64,000 nucleotides of DNA from Crotophaga sulcirostris (lineage: Eukaryota > Chordata > Aves > Cuculiformes > Crotophagidae), in contig VYZB01000076.1 of NCBI GenBank assembly GCA_013397455.1, forward strand, positions 1,495,525 to 1,559,524, in the 5' to 3' direction. The position numbers and the translations under genes are program-made. The notes beneath the pieces are model-generated. The model had not been told where the DNA came from, searched no databases, and was given only the letters and a program-made list of their open reading frames with translations. Of the stretch, positions 1 through 12,467 are shown one piece after another. Numbering within the stretch: position 1 is the first letter of the stretch; the number at the start of each line of letters is the position of its first letter.

Positions 1-2791
1 TCTAAACATTTTTACGTAGCAGCAATCTGGTCTCTTTTTGTTTTAGGCAAAGAATAAAGCTATTCTCTAGGTGGTAAAACTAATGAAGCCTGACTGACTG
101 TGAACATGTCCAACACACTCCGCACAACTAACTTTGCCCACACTTGAGTATATGTCCTTCAGCCAAGGAGGTTGCTAGCAGTGTTTCACAAATTTGGCAA
201 CTGCTACACAATGTAGCAGAGGTCCAAATCTTTCCAGTCTTATTCCACTGGACATCAGATGCAACATTCCTCCTCTATCCAGCTTTTAGTCTTATAGAAT
301 TAAAAAGAGCCTGAATTATCTTTGCGTCTCTTATTCCGCTTTTCATTTAGGCCAAATTATTTGGGGGAAACATACTCAGACATGTACAGTAAAATCTTCT
401 CACAGAAACCAAGCTCAACTTAGAGATGTTTTGTTTTAAAGCTCTATTTTGACCTTCTTGTTTACTTACTTTCCCTCCATAGGCCTGTAATATCTCAAGC
501 AGGAACACATACAATGGTTTCTGAAAGATTTTTCCCTGGGTACTTTTGTAAATCAATACCCTCTTTCAAGAGCTCAGAAAAGCAAAGAGATCATTTTCTG
601 TCTATTGCTTAACACAGTAAGGGATCTCTGTGTAGAGACTCCTAAAGGATTTGAAGTCTGCCCACTCAATTTCAAAAACCAAGCAGCTTTCATGAATAAA
701 TACATTTCAACTATAAAACTAATGAGTTTGCCAAAAGGCAGCTTTTATCAGCTAACTGAAGATGCCTCATCCTCCCTCAGAGTGTAACACTGCCCTCCAA
801 GTTTCATCAGAATGTCCCATTATGAACTTACATTCTACCTTGGGGTTCATACTATCTGTTCGGTTTTTTTTTGGATGTTAACTGAAGGAAGAGGTTTCCA
901 AGAGTCACAATTAACAGAACAGAGTTATAGGCCCTCACCAATTAGAGAAGGATGCAGAAGTATAGATTCTATCACACTTGTACAGCAAGTTCTTGCAAAA
1001 AATGAGAGGATAGCACTAACATTTCCTTCAAATACTTCTAAAAGTAGAGTTACAGAGGCCATAAAAAGGTGTCAGCAGATCTGAGAGAACCCAACTAAAG
1101 AGGAGAACTTCCTTTTAGCAACGAGGAAAGAATTTATGGCAGAATTTGTTTTCATTCTGTTAACAGCTGTAATTCACTACACAGGCACTTTTACTCCACA
1201 GGGAATCAAATTTGGAATCTTCTCTTCAAGATCTGTACAGTCTACTTAGTTAAAAGAGATATTCCGGAAAGTTAAGTTAGACACCAACTGGAAGTCCCAT
1301 CTCATTTAAAAAAGAGAAAGTCTGAACCCCAAATCCACCAGGACAGCTGGTGAAAGTACTTCCTAAAATTGAAGGGAAATTGTGTGAAAAATAACACATT
1401 TAAAATAACAGAAAATTCCTCACCCCTTGTACAATTAAAGTTTCCTACCTCCAAAAAAAGACAGCAGCCTGTACTTGCTTATGAGGCTCAAGCTTGTTTA
1501 TTGCAATCACTTTACTTCATCCTCCACAGACTGACTGTCTCTAACAACGGCTAAGACTGTTGTTGTATTCAAAGTTTTGGTCAATGATTGGCAAGAACTT
1601 ATAGACCTCTGAACACTTCTGGCAGTCAAACTGCATATTATTTGTTAATCTGATCGATACAAGAAAACAAGTTCCAGATTTTGAATGAGGAAAATCTGCA
1701 CAACCCCTGACATAAAAGTCTCTTTAGCACATTAAGAATCATGAGAGGCCTTCTGCTACTGCTAACTCCCAGAGAACCTCCATTAAACTGTTTTAACTCT
1801 TGAGCTACATTGGAGGAAATAAAAAAGCTGCTAAGAAAGCCACTTTTCTGCTTAGTGGTCAAGAAATCACTGAACATAGCAGATAATGGGTGAAGTATTT
1901 ATTTTACGGATGACAAAAAAAAAAGAAACCTTACTCTTATATGTTGCAGCGTGAAGAGGTAAAATTATCTGTAAAGTAGCTTTTATCTCTCTCGAAAAGC
2001 AAAAACGAGTATCTATTCTTCAATCTCTAAGGGAACTATACCTGAACAAATCCAGAAAAGTGGCTCCTACATACATTGGTTTCAGCGGGCGTTTCTGAAT
2101 GGTCGGTTCATTGGTGCGCTGTGGAGCAGCGTTTGGGGTTTGAGGGGTTTTTTATGAGTGATAAAGAAGACACACTGACTTCAGTTTTGGAAGGCAGTCA
2201 TTCAACACATGCTTTAGAGTCTAACAAAACTTCAGAACAGATGCAAGAAAGGATGGAATTTCTTTGTAGTGCTCCAAAGGAACATTAAACTGTATGAAAA
2301 AAATAAAGCTAGCTACAGTTTCCAAATAATACATGAAAAATGTGCGTGCTTTTTAGAAGATCAGACACTCCTTCAAATATTTATTTCAACATTCAGAAGC
2401 ATTCAGCACAAAGAGCAACAAACACACAATTCCACTTATAGACTTAAAGCAACATCATTTCCATATGGAACATTCAATACACGGATACTCAGTAAAGTAC
2501 AGTTGCAGCTATTTTCTGTCAGTGAGAACAGAAACACAGGCTATCTTCACACAGAATAAAAATAAGAAAAACTAACACTCTTTTGAACTGAATCCAACTT
2601 CAACATTTTGTATGTACATGTCATCATTACCTAGAAAAATAAATTAACTATTTGAACAAAAGTAGTTGTATGTGACGGCTATCTAGAGACAGATAGTTAT
2701 CGAAGAACCTCAAAGAAATCAGCAGCACATACAGAAAGAAAAGAAGCAGAACTGAGTAATGTTCTGAGCAAGAGACAAAAACTGTAATTAC
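1..2791 (-). other. ELP2 intron 6 (partial, runs off the left edge)
   Basis: AT-rich sequence after the exon 6 donor. I searched by eye for reverse complements of the expected next WD repeat (GHEDWIRG) and found none. Open frames here are short and of chance size. No CR1 or LTR sequence was recognised. Confidence 0.7.
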
Positions 2792-2856
2792 CTGGCCATT
2801 CTGTTGTATAAACAAATGTATTTTGCAGTCATCACCACCACAAGCCAGTACTGGAA
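2792..2856 (-). CDS. ELP2: ELP2 coding exon 6 (last exon in the window)
   Basis: This 65-nt exon lies between acceptor CTTTCCAG and donor GTAATT. It encodes residues 176-197, with PVLACGGDDCKIHLFIQQN matching human PILACGNDDCRIHIFAQQN. It ends in phase 0. The next exon should encode the GHEDWIRGVEW repeat; no matching sequence was found between here and the left edge. Confidence 0.92.
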
Positions 2857-5800
2857 CTGGAAAGGGAAAAAATAAAAGTCTTAATTACTCGAGTTACAAA
2901 ATTTACTATTCTAGAATATGAAAAATTATATAAGTAACATGAAAATCAATATAGTATCAATAAATATAATACAAATATAGAAGTGCTACCATGCTTTCTT
3001 ATGTTTTCTAAATTAGACTGTTTGAAAAACTAGTATTTCAAGAAGACAAAACTCCCAAGTTATTTTGGCACGTAAATAGTATCTACAAATACTTAAGATG
3101 CTAAAGACCAGTTGTACACAAGGATATGAAAGGAATTAACATTATTACAAACCTCCTCAAGTCTCAAGTAGTAGTTTACTTCTATAAGCTATCTAGAAAG
3201 ATAAAGCATAAGCCCATTGATTCAAATCAGAGAAATTCACGTCTAAGGGGGAAACAAGAAGTTAGGCAATGCATTAGTTCATCTCTATGGGAAAAATTCT
3301 TAACCCTTACTCCACTCTTTTTGGGTCATAGGATGAAGTAGTACTGCTAGGGACTGAAATAGTGAAATAAAAGGAGTTATATAGAAAATTATGAAAAAAT
3401 AAGTTATCAGGTCTAGACATTCACATTTCTCAAGTCTAGATAGAATACAAAACACTACATTTCACTAAAATGTAGTTCTTAATTTAAAAAAAAAAAACAA
3501 AAACTGTCATCCCTTTGAAGAGATAAAATTATCATTATTAGGGACAGACCAAAAATATCAACTTGAATATTCATAATAAGTTTACACTCTATGTCAATTT
3601 CCTCTTTCTGTCTGTACCAAACCTGTGTCTAGTTATCTGGTGCTCCTCTCGCACTTCTAAGTCACATTTCACATTCTCACACCTCCATCACTGCTGCTTC
3701 TCTCCAATCTCTAAATTATATTTCACCTCCACCTCCTCCTTGCATTACACAGGGCCAAAAAATGCTGCTTTAGACTGCAGGTAATGAGCTGTTTTAAAAG
3801 GAGACCTGATCCACAGAAAGGAGATCAGATCCATAGAAACTGGGCAAGAGCAAAGGCTTTTTTTCCACAAAATACGATGTAATGTATGTTCTTGGAGCCT
3901 GTACCACCCTTTCTGAAAAAAATACATTTTATGGCCCATTACAGTAATTACACACTTATTCAATGGAATCAAAGAAGAGAATTATAATCTAGTTGCTTTA
4001 TCAGATAAAAGCTTTCACTTAAAAAGTTCTATCAAGAAGTATATAACTGGCAAAACCAGACTAGTATACAGTTATTCACATAAATGCTCTGGAGTATTAG
4101 AATTTGGATTTGACTGAAATAAAGTCCTGCAAAGGAAACAGGAAGAATGAACTGGAAACTGTGGTCCTATTGCAATCAGGACAGTGTGACTACCAAAGCT
4201 TTTTCCAAGTTCACTCCCTCTTTTTTTTCCACCTGTTGCAATTCAGTTCGGAGAGACAATTCTTAATTGTCAAAGACCACTACAGCACCACAATTATCCA
4301 AGTGGCAGGAAGAATCACAGTATATGCAAGAGAGCTGGTCAAGATCTGTAAAACAGTAAACCCTATCCCCAGCAATTCAGAAGTAGAGTTTCTGCACATG
4401 TTGCAAGGCAAAAAGCAACCAAACAAACAAAACAGTACGAAGCTTTTCTTCAAAACTCAGAAAAAAATGTGAAGAAATTCTAAACTAAGAGGATGCCGGT
4501 AAAGTGCTTAAGCTATAACCCAGCTACAAATGATTGTTCAAGTTTTTATGAGAGGTCTACTGGCTTTCTCCATGACTTCTTGACAAAAATTGCTCTTTTT
4601 TTAAAAAAAATCATTTCTTTTCAAGCATAATCAGTTGAAATACTAGGCATCATGAACTTCAATGTCTTCTGAAAGTTAAAGTATCCATTTTGAATCAATT
4701 TTCAATGCAAGTTTTAATTTATTTGTTGGTGAAATTAGAGGTAATTCTAAATGCTTCTAGTTCAGGAGAGTAGTATATGACTTTCAGAAAAAATAATTCT
4801 GTATTTACCGCCTGACCTAAGAACTGCAGATTGTTCTCAAGAGAAAAGCTGCTCTAAATTTTAATACAGCTGCCAACATAGCCTTCATAAAGACTTCAGA
4901 GCAACTCCTAAAGTTATCATAGATCATTTTTCCCTGAAGCTCATTAATATTCCAAATTGCCATTACAGATTGTTTCTGACAAAATGATAAGCAGTGAGAT
5001 TTTTAGTAATAAGTTTTAAGCTACTTTATTTAGATTTCAGAATTAACACACTCCTCTGAACAAAACCAATTCAGCTGTATAGACTACTATGCTACTATGC
5101 TAGGTTTAGGGAGAAAACACAGAATATGGCTACGCTCTATTAAAAGCCCCTTTATAGATTTCTAGAGGAAACGGTTCTAATCATGCCTTTATGGTTCAAA
5201 ACTGTTTCTTTTAGAAGCACAAACCATTCATATTGGAACTGGCATTCGAAACACAAACTTATAGGATCTTTTTAAAAATATCTGTACAAAACCTATGCAA
5301 ATAATTTCTCATTTGAAAATAATTTCGGTTCTTCAGGAAAGCAAAGCACTCTTTTTCAGCTTATCAGCACTGTGTTGTTTTGGATAGTGAATTTGAATTG
5401 GGATAGGGAGAGTTTATAATAAAGGACTGTCCTGCTCTGAATGCACCTTTAAGCAACACTGGGTTTTGGTAAAACAAAATGCTTGCTATTCCACCACTTA
5501 AAGGGGCTGTAAGCACTCCATGCAATTTTGGTTTCAGGAGCATTTGGTTGTAAGAGTTAATATGATAATCTTCACTTAAGGTTCTTCCAAAATTAATGGT
5601 CACTTCTCTTATATACAACATGATTTCAATGTTAAATAGATGCTCTAGAGTGTTATGGTAAGAATTTCTTACCTGTACAGTATCACAAATGAAGAAACAG
5701 CCTATCATTTTGTAATATGAATTTTCTACTCATTAAACTGGCACCATAGACATTTCACTTCTAACCAAAATCCACACTGGAAATAATTATTTTAATTTAC

Positions 5801-8800
5801 TCTCAAGTCTTTTAACTTCATCTTAACAACCACCTGTTAGTATACTTATAGGAAAAACAGAAAGTGACAGGTTTAAAGTCCTTTAGCAGTGCAGATGCTG
5901 TTTTTGATATCAGACACGCTCTGGAAACAGACATTAGCATTTCCAAATGGGACAACGCATCTTGGTAGAGCTTCCATATCTCCCAGAACTATCACAAGCC
6001 GAAGAATAAAACACATTTCCATATAACAGCTCTGGAGGCATACAATCAAACAATACATCAGCATGGAACACACGCAGTGACTAGCTGAAAACTCCAGATA
6101 CAGTAAGAAACTTCAGTATTTTTACTCATGGGAGTCTGGCACTCCTCCAACCGAGGTGAAAGGGTCTAATGATACACAAACCTAACCCAACATATGTATC
6201 TGGCTTGTACTGTACTACAGGATGAGTTTAGGTTTTCCAAATAAAGCTTCTATAGACTTGCAACAGAAAAATATGTCTGTGACAGGCTACAAAATTAAAT
6301 CATTATGTTAAATAGAAAAGAATATAAGCAATACTGAACAGTCAAGTAAAGCTTGTTCAGCATCTAAATTTTCTTCATGTTTTAGACCGAACAGGTCTAA
6401 ACATTGATATGATAAACATTGCTCAGCAATCCTTAATTTTTTATGCAGGCCTGCAGATTCTTTTTCTGGATCTTGCCCTTCAAGCCAAACAACAAGAACA
6501 AATATAAGTAGCAGCACTACAAGGAGTGGGTGAAACTAACAACATCATCCTACTACTTACAGTCCTTGCTACCCTGTTTTTAAGCTCTCTTTCTCAGAGT
6601 TCAACTAAAGAACTCCATTTGAACATAATTTTGAAGAAACTGTAACCTGCCAGTATTTTTCTAATTGCTAAGAAGAGCTCAGTGAAAATCTTTAGATACA
6701 AGCAGAAGCTTCGGTTGATTCTGTGAAAAAAAACAAAAATGTGGCCCAATTGTCTGGAGCTGGTCAAATGAGAATCTGTTTGGGGGATTTCTTAGATTTT
6801 ACTTTTCCTGCATTGATATTCAAGCTGTGAAGCTGTACTTACCATTGCTGCCAGGCAAGAAGGATAAGCAGACATCCATAACAAATCCATTTCCAAACTG
6901 CAGAATTTCAATGCATTTAGCTGGAAAACAAGAACAGACAGTGTTGATCTCATTCATCGTAGCATTACAGTTATACTGCCATTTTCTCCTGTCATTATAC
7001 AGTTAAAATTTCCAATCCTATTTTATTTTAGGGACCTGGAAAAACTCTACGTTTCCAAGAGCCTAAACAATATTATCTCCTGTGGGCCCCCAGAAATTCA
7101 TCCAGAGTTAGCAGAGTTAGAAGGTAAGTCACTATTGTCCACTGACTATTAAAGTTGTACAGCTTCACTGTGGAACATATCAGAAGCGATAAATATTGAA
7201 AATTATATCCTGTGGCAACAGCATTAACTACATGCAGAGCTAAAAGATCCAAACAACCAACAGGATAGTAGAAAAGTCTCTCTACATTAGAAGAATTCAA
7301 AAAATTGATCACTGACCACTTCAACTCACAACAGCAAAACAAAAAGGAAAGGACAGGACTTCACAGCGTTCTTTGGGAGCATGAGAAATGTCTTCCAGGG
7401 CTTGGGACTGAAGATTGGCAACTCCCATCTATTTCTCTTATGTAGGCAGAGCAATGTGAAATCCTCAAGTACATCAGATAAGGAAGGAAGTAGCTTGAGA
7501 GATGCAGTCAGTACATTTCAACTAGCAAATAACACTTTAAATCTAGATTATCTGCTCTATTTATTTCTTATCTATTTCAAAGAGGTGTTCTCCCATGTGT
7601 CCATGTAAGGGCCTACTTCACCAGAAGGTCAATATCTTATTAACCCACACTTCATTGGATTCAGGTCAATAGTAACAAAAAAGTCACTAGTTTAGTCTCA
7701 CCTTTCTAATTGCCATTACAATCATTTTGCTAAGTAATTTTACTTCCCACACACATACAGCTAGTTTGCCCCCATGTTACGGGGCAAAATGCACGTATTA
7801 AAAAGAAACAAGTAAATTCAGTCAAAAGATCATTGATGAAAAACAAAGATAAATCATTCTGCAGAACAAATCTGACCCAAAGCTGTTGAACCAGCATAAC
7901 CCTCAGCTTTCAAAGAGCAATATAGTGGTGTGATGTATCAAAGTTTGAACAAAACCCCATGTAATTGCATTAAAAGATGTTAGTATTTAGCCAAGTACTT
8001 CAACAGATAAGCATTCACAATTTATATTAAGCCAGTATGTTGTCCCTAATGTTAAAAAAGTTACCTTCTGAACCATGTCGAGACCAGATTCTCACAGTAC
8101 AGTCAGAAGCTGCAGAAGCTATGAGCAGATTTAAATCAGATTCACGTGACTGGTAGATAGCATCCACAGCACAAACAGCTTCAGCATGGCCTTGGAGAGG
8201 AATGCTTTTCACGAGCTGAATATAACAAAGTTTTACAAAGTTGTAAAAATAAACAAAATTAAATTCCAGTAACCTACGTGAGAGAACTTGTAAAGTCATT
8301 TTAAGAAGTAGAAGAATGCGTAGAAGAAGAAGTAGAAGAATGCGTAAGCTATAGCATATTCCAGGAGAAGACAGACAAGGAATACAGCAGTAAAGAGTAT
8401 TAACTTGGTAAGATTTTGTTCAAAGCTGAACAGAATTAAATGTTCCTGCAAACGCTATACAAACCTCACCATTCCTTGAGGAAAGAAATAGTACAGAAGT
8501 AAAGAGCAGCAGTCTTCCTCCCTTTTCTCCTTTTCTTGCTCCTCACCTTACTGAAAATCTCATAAAAGTTTGGAGAACCTTAGTGAAGGAGATGGAGCAG
8601 AGAGCACAACGGAATAAGTAGCAGCTACAGCAGCTCTAGCTGCAATGTGTAGTGCGCTCTCACAAATCAAAATAGCTTTTTACTCCTTCAAAATACTAAC
8701 ATGAAAAACAGAAACTCTAAATTTAGATTTAAGTATCTACTTTCTTAAAGAATGAATACAGGTGATTCAATTTGTAATCTATTTCTCCAACACAGAGAGC

Positions 8801-11800
8801 AAAACTAGAAGCTTTTAATTCTGCCACTAGAAGTCATCAAGCATTCATCCAAATTTTGTCACAAATGCAATTGACATCTCTTTCCAAAATATAGCCTCAT
8901 AGGCCCCAGTAAGAATTTTTGATTGGTCTAGAACTGTCATTAAAATGTGTACATTTAGCCACAGTCTTTACTGGCATGAGGCTGTGCACCACCACCAGTG
9001 GAAAAGGTTAATAAAGAAATCTGTAAATTATTTTAAATAAATACTTGAACAGTCACAATGGATTAGAAATTATTTGTTTCCAAGAACATTCCTCTATCAA
9101 ACTTGGTGCACTTCTCCCTAGTACTTTTTCTCGTGCATTTCAAAACATCAGGTCTAACCTAGTTTGAGCTAGCCTATGAAATGGGTTACCCACACAGCCA
9201 TTCACAAACCAATGCCTAATAAATAAGACCTTAAAAGTTAGACAATAAATTGAAGTACTTTTTTCCTTCTAAATCTCAGTTAATTCTTAATTCTCATTTT
9301 ACCATACCCCATCTTTTGCCTTATATTTTACAGTATGAATAATAAATTAGGACATCTCCTTATTCTTCTCAATTTTTTGACAAAACTCAGTTGTTGCAGA
9401 GACTTTTTTTTGTTTTAAACCCCTACCGCAACTTGTACATCATCTTGCAAAAACTACCTATATACAAACAGTACACTGTTACACACATTGACCAGAATTC
9501 ACTAGAAATGGGTATGAAGAAACAAGGAAGAAGGGTACAGGAAATGTCACCTAAAAAGGAACCTTATGGTTTGATGATTTTAAGACAGTTTAAAGGAAAG
9601 TGTTACGTGAGATCAGAAAGCTGATAACTCAAGAACACACAAATGGATCTTTTAGACATGGTAGACAAAATCCAACTGAGGACTGGTTACTTAATTTCTT
9701 AATGAAGGTTAATTTGAAAAAGATGAACTACAAAAAAAGAAGAAACAACACTTAAGGTAAAACATAGCATGGAAGAATGCCAATAATTTGAAGGAGACAC
9801 ACATGGGGTTCAACAATCAATGTAAACTGAAGATGTATGAATAAAAAATACAAACAAAACACAATTTGTGGCATGTAAGAAACTGGGGGAGGGTGAGCTT
9901 TAAAAATAGGTTACTCCTGCTTACCTGATTATTCCACGTTCCTTTTCCATTCCACTCCCAAAGAATGAGCTGTTTATCTGATCCACCAGAAATTAACTCT
10001 GTTTCAGAAGCTAAAAAATACACTTTGTTAAGTTCTGCAAAAACTTACTTTGTAACAGCAGTCAATAACATAAGTAGTTACATTGGTTACTACTCACAAA
10101 ATATCATATACCAACTGTAAGCAAAGTCTTCATCAAAATAAAATATGGCTAATATGAGTTGCATGGTGCAGGACAGCTTAAGAGCAAGGGTATTCTCTAA
10201 AATAACATAAAGAGAAAAGTCACAGAAATATTTAAAATCCTGTATGAACGGGATAAACATGTATTTCCAAAAAGATTCTCAAATCCAACAGTGTAATTTA
10301 ATATTTTCTTTTTTTTTTCGGTCTTTTTGGAGGTCAGAAAAGTAAAGCAAGAGAAATGTAACCCAACACAATTCAAAGCTTCACATGAAAATTTTACTCC
10401 CAAGAAAATAATTTATTTTTATCAGTTTTAAGAAGATAATGTTTTAGTGCAACCAGTTGAAAGGATGGCAGTCTGTATCATTATTAAAAAGGAATGTTTT
10501 CACATCAGTACTTCCCGTAGCCAAAACGCAACGGTCACATTACTTTAAGGGTCTAATCAGTGGTCTCATTTCTCTTTGTCAGTGTGTTTCTATAAATGCC
10601 CAAGGCCAAGAATATGTGCCTTTGAACAGTCTGCACCAAGCAACTTTAAATCCTGGAATTACTATAGAACAAAAGCTTCCTAAGGGTCTCAAATATTTCA
10701 GTCTTGAAAGATTACTTCTTTGTGGGTATGACCTCTCTGTAACTTACAGCTTGACAGAGAGAGAGTTCTTAAAAGGCACTGCAAATTAGTTTATAAAGTC
10801 AAAACATGCAAAACTCAAAAACAGCCCAGTAGCAGCACAAGCATCTCAGCTGCACATTTGTCAGAGACACCACAGTCCCCAGGCTGGTCTTGGCCCAAAT
10901 GATCCTCCCGCTTACCAGACAGCTCGCCTGAGTTTGGAGAGTCAGGTTCCTGCAAATCCACCTGTTAAAATCCCTTCTCCGAAGCAAAGATCAAGACATG
11001 AGGATGTGCTGGAAGCCTTTCACTTTACACAACAGGCCCTCTTTTGCCAATCCGGCTGCCTGCCCAGCAAGCAGCTGGGAAGCTGCACCCACAGCCCTGG
11101 CCCCTGCTGCGGCAGACTCCCCACCACCCCGGTCCAAAGCGATGTGGAGAAGGGGAAGAAAGTTCTCACTACTCACCGCCATCCCACCGACGGACCCAGC
11201 GCACGCAGTTCACCCGGCCCGTGTGGCCGCGGAGAGCAGAGACCACTCTCCTCCCCTGTGGGAAAGCAAGAAAGCACAGTGTGAGGCTGCCATCCTGGCC
11301 CCTGCACCTGTCCCAGCACCTGCCCCTGTGATACAAGTAGTTGCTATTATAAAAAGTGGAATATTTTGATTTAAGCTAAAGTAAAGTTTCATCTAAGTAA
11401 CTGTACTTTTTGAAAGTTCGACACAATGTTCCTCTGATAGCATGTCTCTTTTATAGCATGTTTTTTTCAAACAGTGTTTTTGCAGACACTGTTCAGAGAG
11501 AAATTATAGTGTCTTCTGTTAAGTGTGGTCTGTGCTGAACAGGTGTGCTTCTTTTATAATCGTCTGTTTGCAGCTCTCCCCTATCTGAAATGCAAGGTCA
11601 GACAGAGAACTGGCTCCAAAGCTCCAATTAGCAAGATCTGGCTGTTGTGAAGTTCATAATAACATTAAAATTAGTCCTTGGAAAGTTACAGAATATGCAT
11701 AAAAGTTCTGGGAAAACTCGTACNNNNNNNNNNNNNNNNNNNNNNNNNNNNNNNNNNNNNNNNNNNNNNNNNNNNNNNNNNNNNNNNNNNNNNNNNNNNN

Positions 11801-12464
11801 NNNNNNNNNNNNNNNNNNNNNNNNNNNNNNNNNNNNNNNNNNNNNNNNNNNNNNNNNNNNNNNNNNNNNNNNNNNNNNNNNNNNNNNNNNNNNNNNNNNN
11901 NNNNNNNNNNNNNNNNNNNNNNNNNNNNNNNNNNNNNNNNNNNNNNNNNNNNNNNNNNNNNNNNNNNNNNNNNNNNNNNNNNNNNNNNNNNNNNNNNNNN
12001 NNNNNNNNNNNNNNNNNNNNNNNNNNNNNNNNNNNNNNNNNNNNNNNNNNNNNNNNNNNNNNNNNNNNNNNNNNNNNNNNNNNNNNNNNNNNNNNNNNNN
12101 NNNNNNNNNNNNNNNNNNNNNNNNNNNNNNNNNNNNNNNNNNNNNNNNNNNNNNNNNNNNNNNNNNNNNNNNNNNNNNNNNNNNNNNNNNNNNNNNNNNN
12201 NNNNNNNNNNNNNNNNNNNNNNNNNNNNNNNNNNNNNNNNNNNNNNNNNNNNNNNNNNNNNNNNNNNNNNNNNNNNNNNNNNNNNNNNNNNTTTTCCGCG
12301 GCCCCGGCCCGCCCCACAGCGCCTCAGCTCACCGCCGGCTCGTAGAGGACGACGTCACGGCAGCTGCCGAAGGCGAGGAGCCCCCCCCGCCCCCAGGACA
12401 CGGCGCCGCCGCCCGCCCGGTTGGCGCAGCACGCGACGTGACAGACTCCCACGGGCGCCGCCAT
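2792..12464 (-). CDS. ELP2: ELP2, Elongator complex subunit 2 (5' part of gene, exons 1-6)
   Basis: ELP2 is the twin WD40-propeller scaffold of the Elongator complex, which modifies wobble uridines in cytoplasmic tRNAs together with ELP1 and ELP3. Six exons were assembled by hand from splice signals; every intron is GT-AG and all phases agree (0,1,0,1,1,0), giving 197 codons with no stop. The predicted protein follows vertebrate ELP2 from the N-terminus: a short lead with the LLAFGSC and VVLYEP segments, then WD repeats marked by GHTGRVNC, SGGSDKQLILWEW, QGHAEAVCAVDAIY, SAASDCTVRIWS, FGNGFVMDVCLSFLP and LACGGDDCKIHLF. Human ELP2 is about 826 residues, so roughly three quarters of the protein lies left of the window. 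Exons 1 and 2 are very GC-rich and exons 3-6 AT-rich, as expected near a CpG-island promoter. Identification rests on remembered family sequence, not a database search. Confidence 0.93.
2857..6842 (-). other. ELP2 intron 5
   Basis: An AT-rich intron of about 4 kb. It has a pyrimidine-rich stretch at about 3640-3750 and several A/T runs. No exon-like segment, CR1 or LTR was recognised. Confidence 0.75.
6843..6920 (-). CDS. ELP2: ELP2 coding exon 5
   Basis: This 78-nt exon lies between acceptor TTTTCCAG and donor GTAAGT. It encodes residues 150-175 plus one base, including LQFGNGFVMDVCLSFLPGSN. It matches human LNFGNGFALALCLSFLPNT and opens the third blade. It enters and leaves in phase 1. Confidence 0.92.
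6921..8064 (-). other. ELP2 intron 4
   Basis: AT-rich and without recognisable repeats or exons. It begins with a GTAACT donor at its right end and ends with a TTTTCCAG acceptor. Confidence 0.75.
8065..8215 (-). CDS. ELP2: ELP2 coding exon 4
   Basis: This 151-nt exon lies between acceptor TATATTCAG and donor GTAACT. It encodes residues 100-149 plus one base. It contains a complete WD repeat: QGHAEAVCAVDAIYQ at about 107-121 and SAASDCTVRIWSRHG at about 133-147. It matches human LQGHEGPVYAVHAVYQ and SAAADSAVRLWSKKG. Donor position +5 is t rather than g, so this is the weakest 5' splice site of the set. Confidence 0.94.
8216..9924 (-). other. ELP2 intron 3
   Basis: AT-rich. The only structure noticed is a short purine-rich direct repeat near its exon 4 end (listed separately). 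Confidence 0.75.
8304..8346. repeat. Short tandem duplication in ELP2 intron 3
   Basis: A 19-bp word, AGAAGTAGAAGAATGCGTA, occurs perfectly at 8304-8322 and again at 8328-8346, a period of 24 bp. The block is purine-rich (GAAG units), consistent with replication slippage. Confidence 0.85.
9925..10010 (-). CDS. ELP2: ELP2 coding exon 3
   Basis: This 86-nt exon lies between acceptor TTTTTTAG and donor GTAAGC. The split codon 71 gives Ala, followed by SETELISGGSDKQLILWEW, then a Gly/Asn/Trp-rich loop ending NNQ at residue 99. SGGSD...W completes the first WD blade and matches human ELVSGGSDNQVIHWE. It ends in phase 0. The loop after WEW is a few residues longer than I recall in the human protein. 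Confidence 0.93.
10011..11176 (-). other. ELP2 intron 2
   Basis: The left two thirds are AT-rich; the right third (about 10.85-11.17 kb) becomes GC-rich towards exon 2. It contains a 46-nt segment with good splice-site edges (10961-10916) that would introduce a stop; see findings. Confidence 0.75.
11177..11255 (-). CDS. ELP2: ELP2 coding exon 2
   Basis: This 79-nt exon lies between acceptor TTTCCCACAG and donor GTGAGT. It encodes residues 45-70 plus the first base of codon 71. It includes GHTGRVNCVRW, the opening GH...W of the first WD repeat, equivalent to human GHTARVNCIQW. It leaves phase 1, which fits only the exon at 10010-9925. The exon sits in a GC-rich island within intronic sequence. 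It is too short to show as a conventional open frame and was found by the conserved GH motif. Confidence 0.9.
11329..11723 (+). mobile_element. LTR copy A, 5' 395 bp, truncated by the assembly gap
   Basis: It begins TGATACAAGTAGTTGC and aligns over its full visible length with the reverse complement of 12880-13308. By eye the two are roughly 85 percent identical with few indels. The TG start and the partner's ...GTATCA end make 6-bp terminal inverted repeats, as in retroviral-type LTRs. It lies in ELP2 intron 1, antisense to the gene. If full length, its last 180 or so bases fall in the N run. No viral coding sequence is visible nearby. Confidence 0.72.
11724..12291. other. Assembly gap (568 N)
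   Basis: An unbroken run of N inside ELP2 intron 1. It probably hides the 3' end of LTR copy A and GC-rich sequence next to exon 1. Exons 1 and 2 lie on either side in the correct order and strand, so a misjoin here is unlikely. Confidence 0.99.
12333..12464 (-). CDS. ELP2: ELP2 coding exon 1
   Basis: The start codon is at 12464-12462, in a good context (GATGGCGGC). Translation begins MAAPVGVCHVACCANRAG and ends VVLYEPA, 44 codons in phase 0, then donor GTGAGC at 12332-12331. The LLAFGSC and VVLYEP stretches match the N-terminus of vertebrate ELP2. The exon is extremely GC-rich with many CpGs, and contains a TGACGTC (CRE-like) word on the - strand at 12357-12351. A longer open frame in another register crosses the same bases but has no family similarity. 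Confidence 0.92.
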
Positions 12465-12467
12465 CTT
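12457..12467 (-). promoter_or_regulatory. YY1-type motif over the ELP2 start codon
   Basis: AAGATGGCGGC on the - strand is the classic YY1 site, and its ATG is the ELP2 initiation codon. YY1 sites just downstream of the transcription start are common in TATA-less housekeeping promoters. Binding itself is inference. Confidence 0.6.

Noticed and set aside
10916..10961. Treated at first as a constitutive ELP2 exon because one frame reads like the ELP2 linker
   Set aside because: Exon 2 leaves phase 1, which puts a TGA in this segment; direct joining of 11177 to 10010 restores the family sequence exactly.
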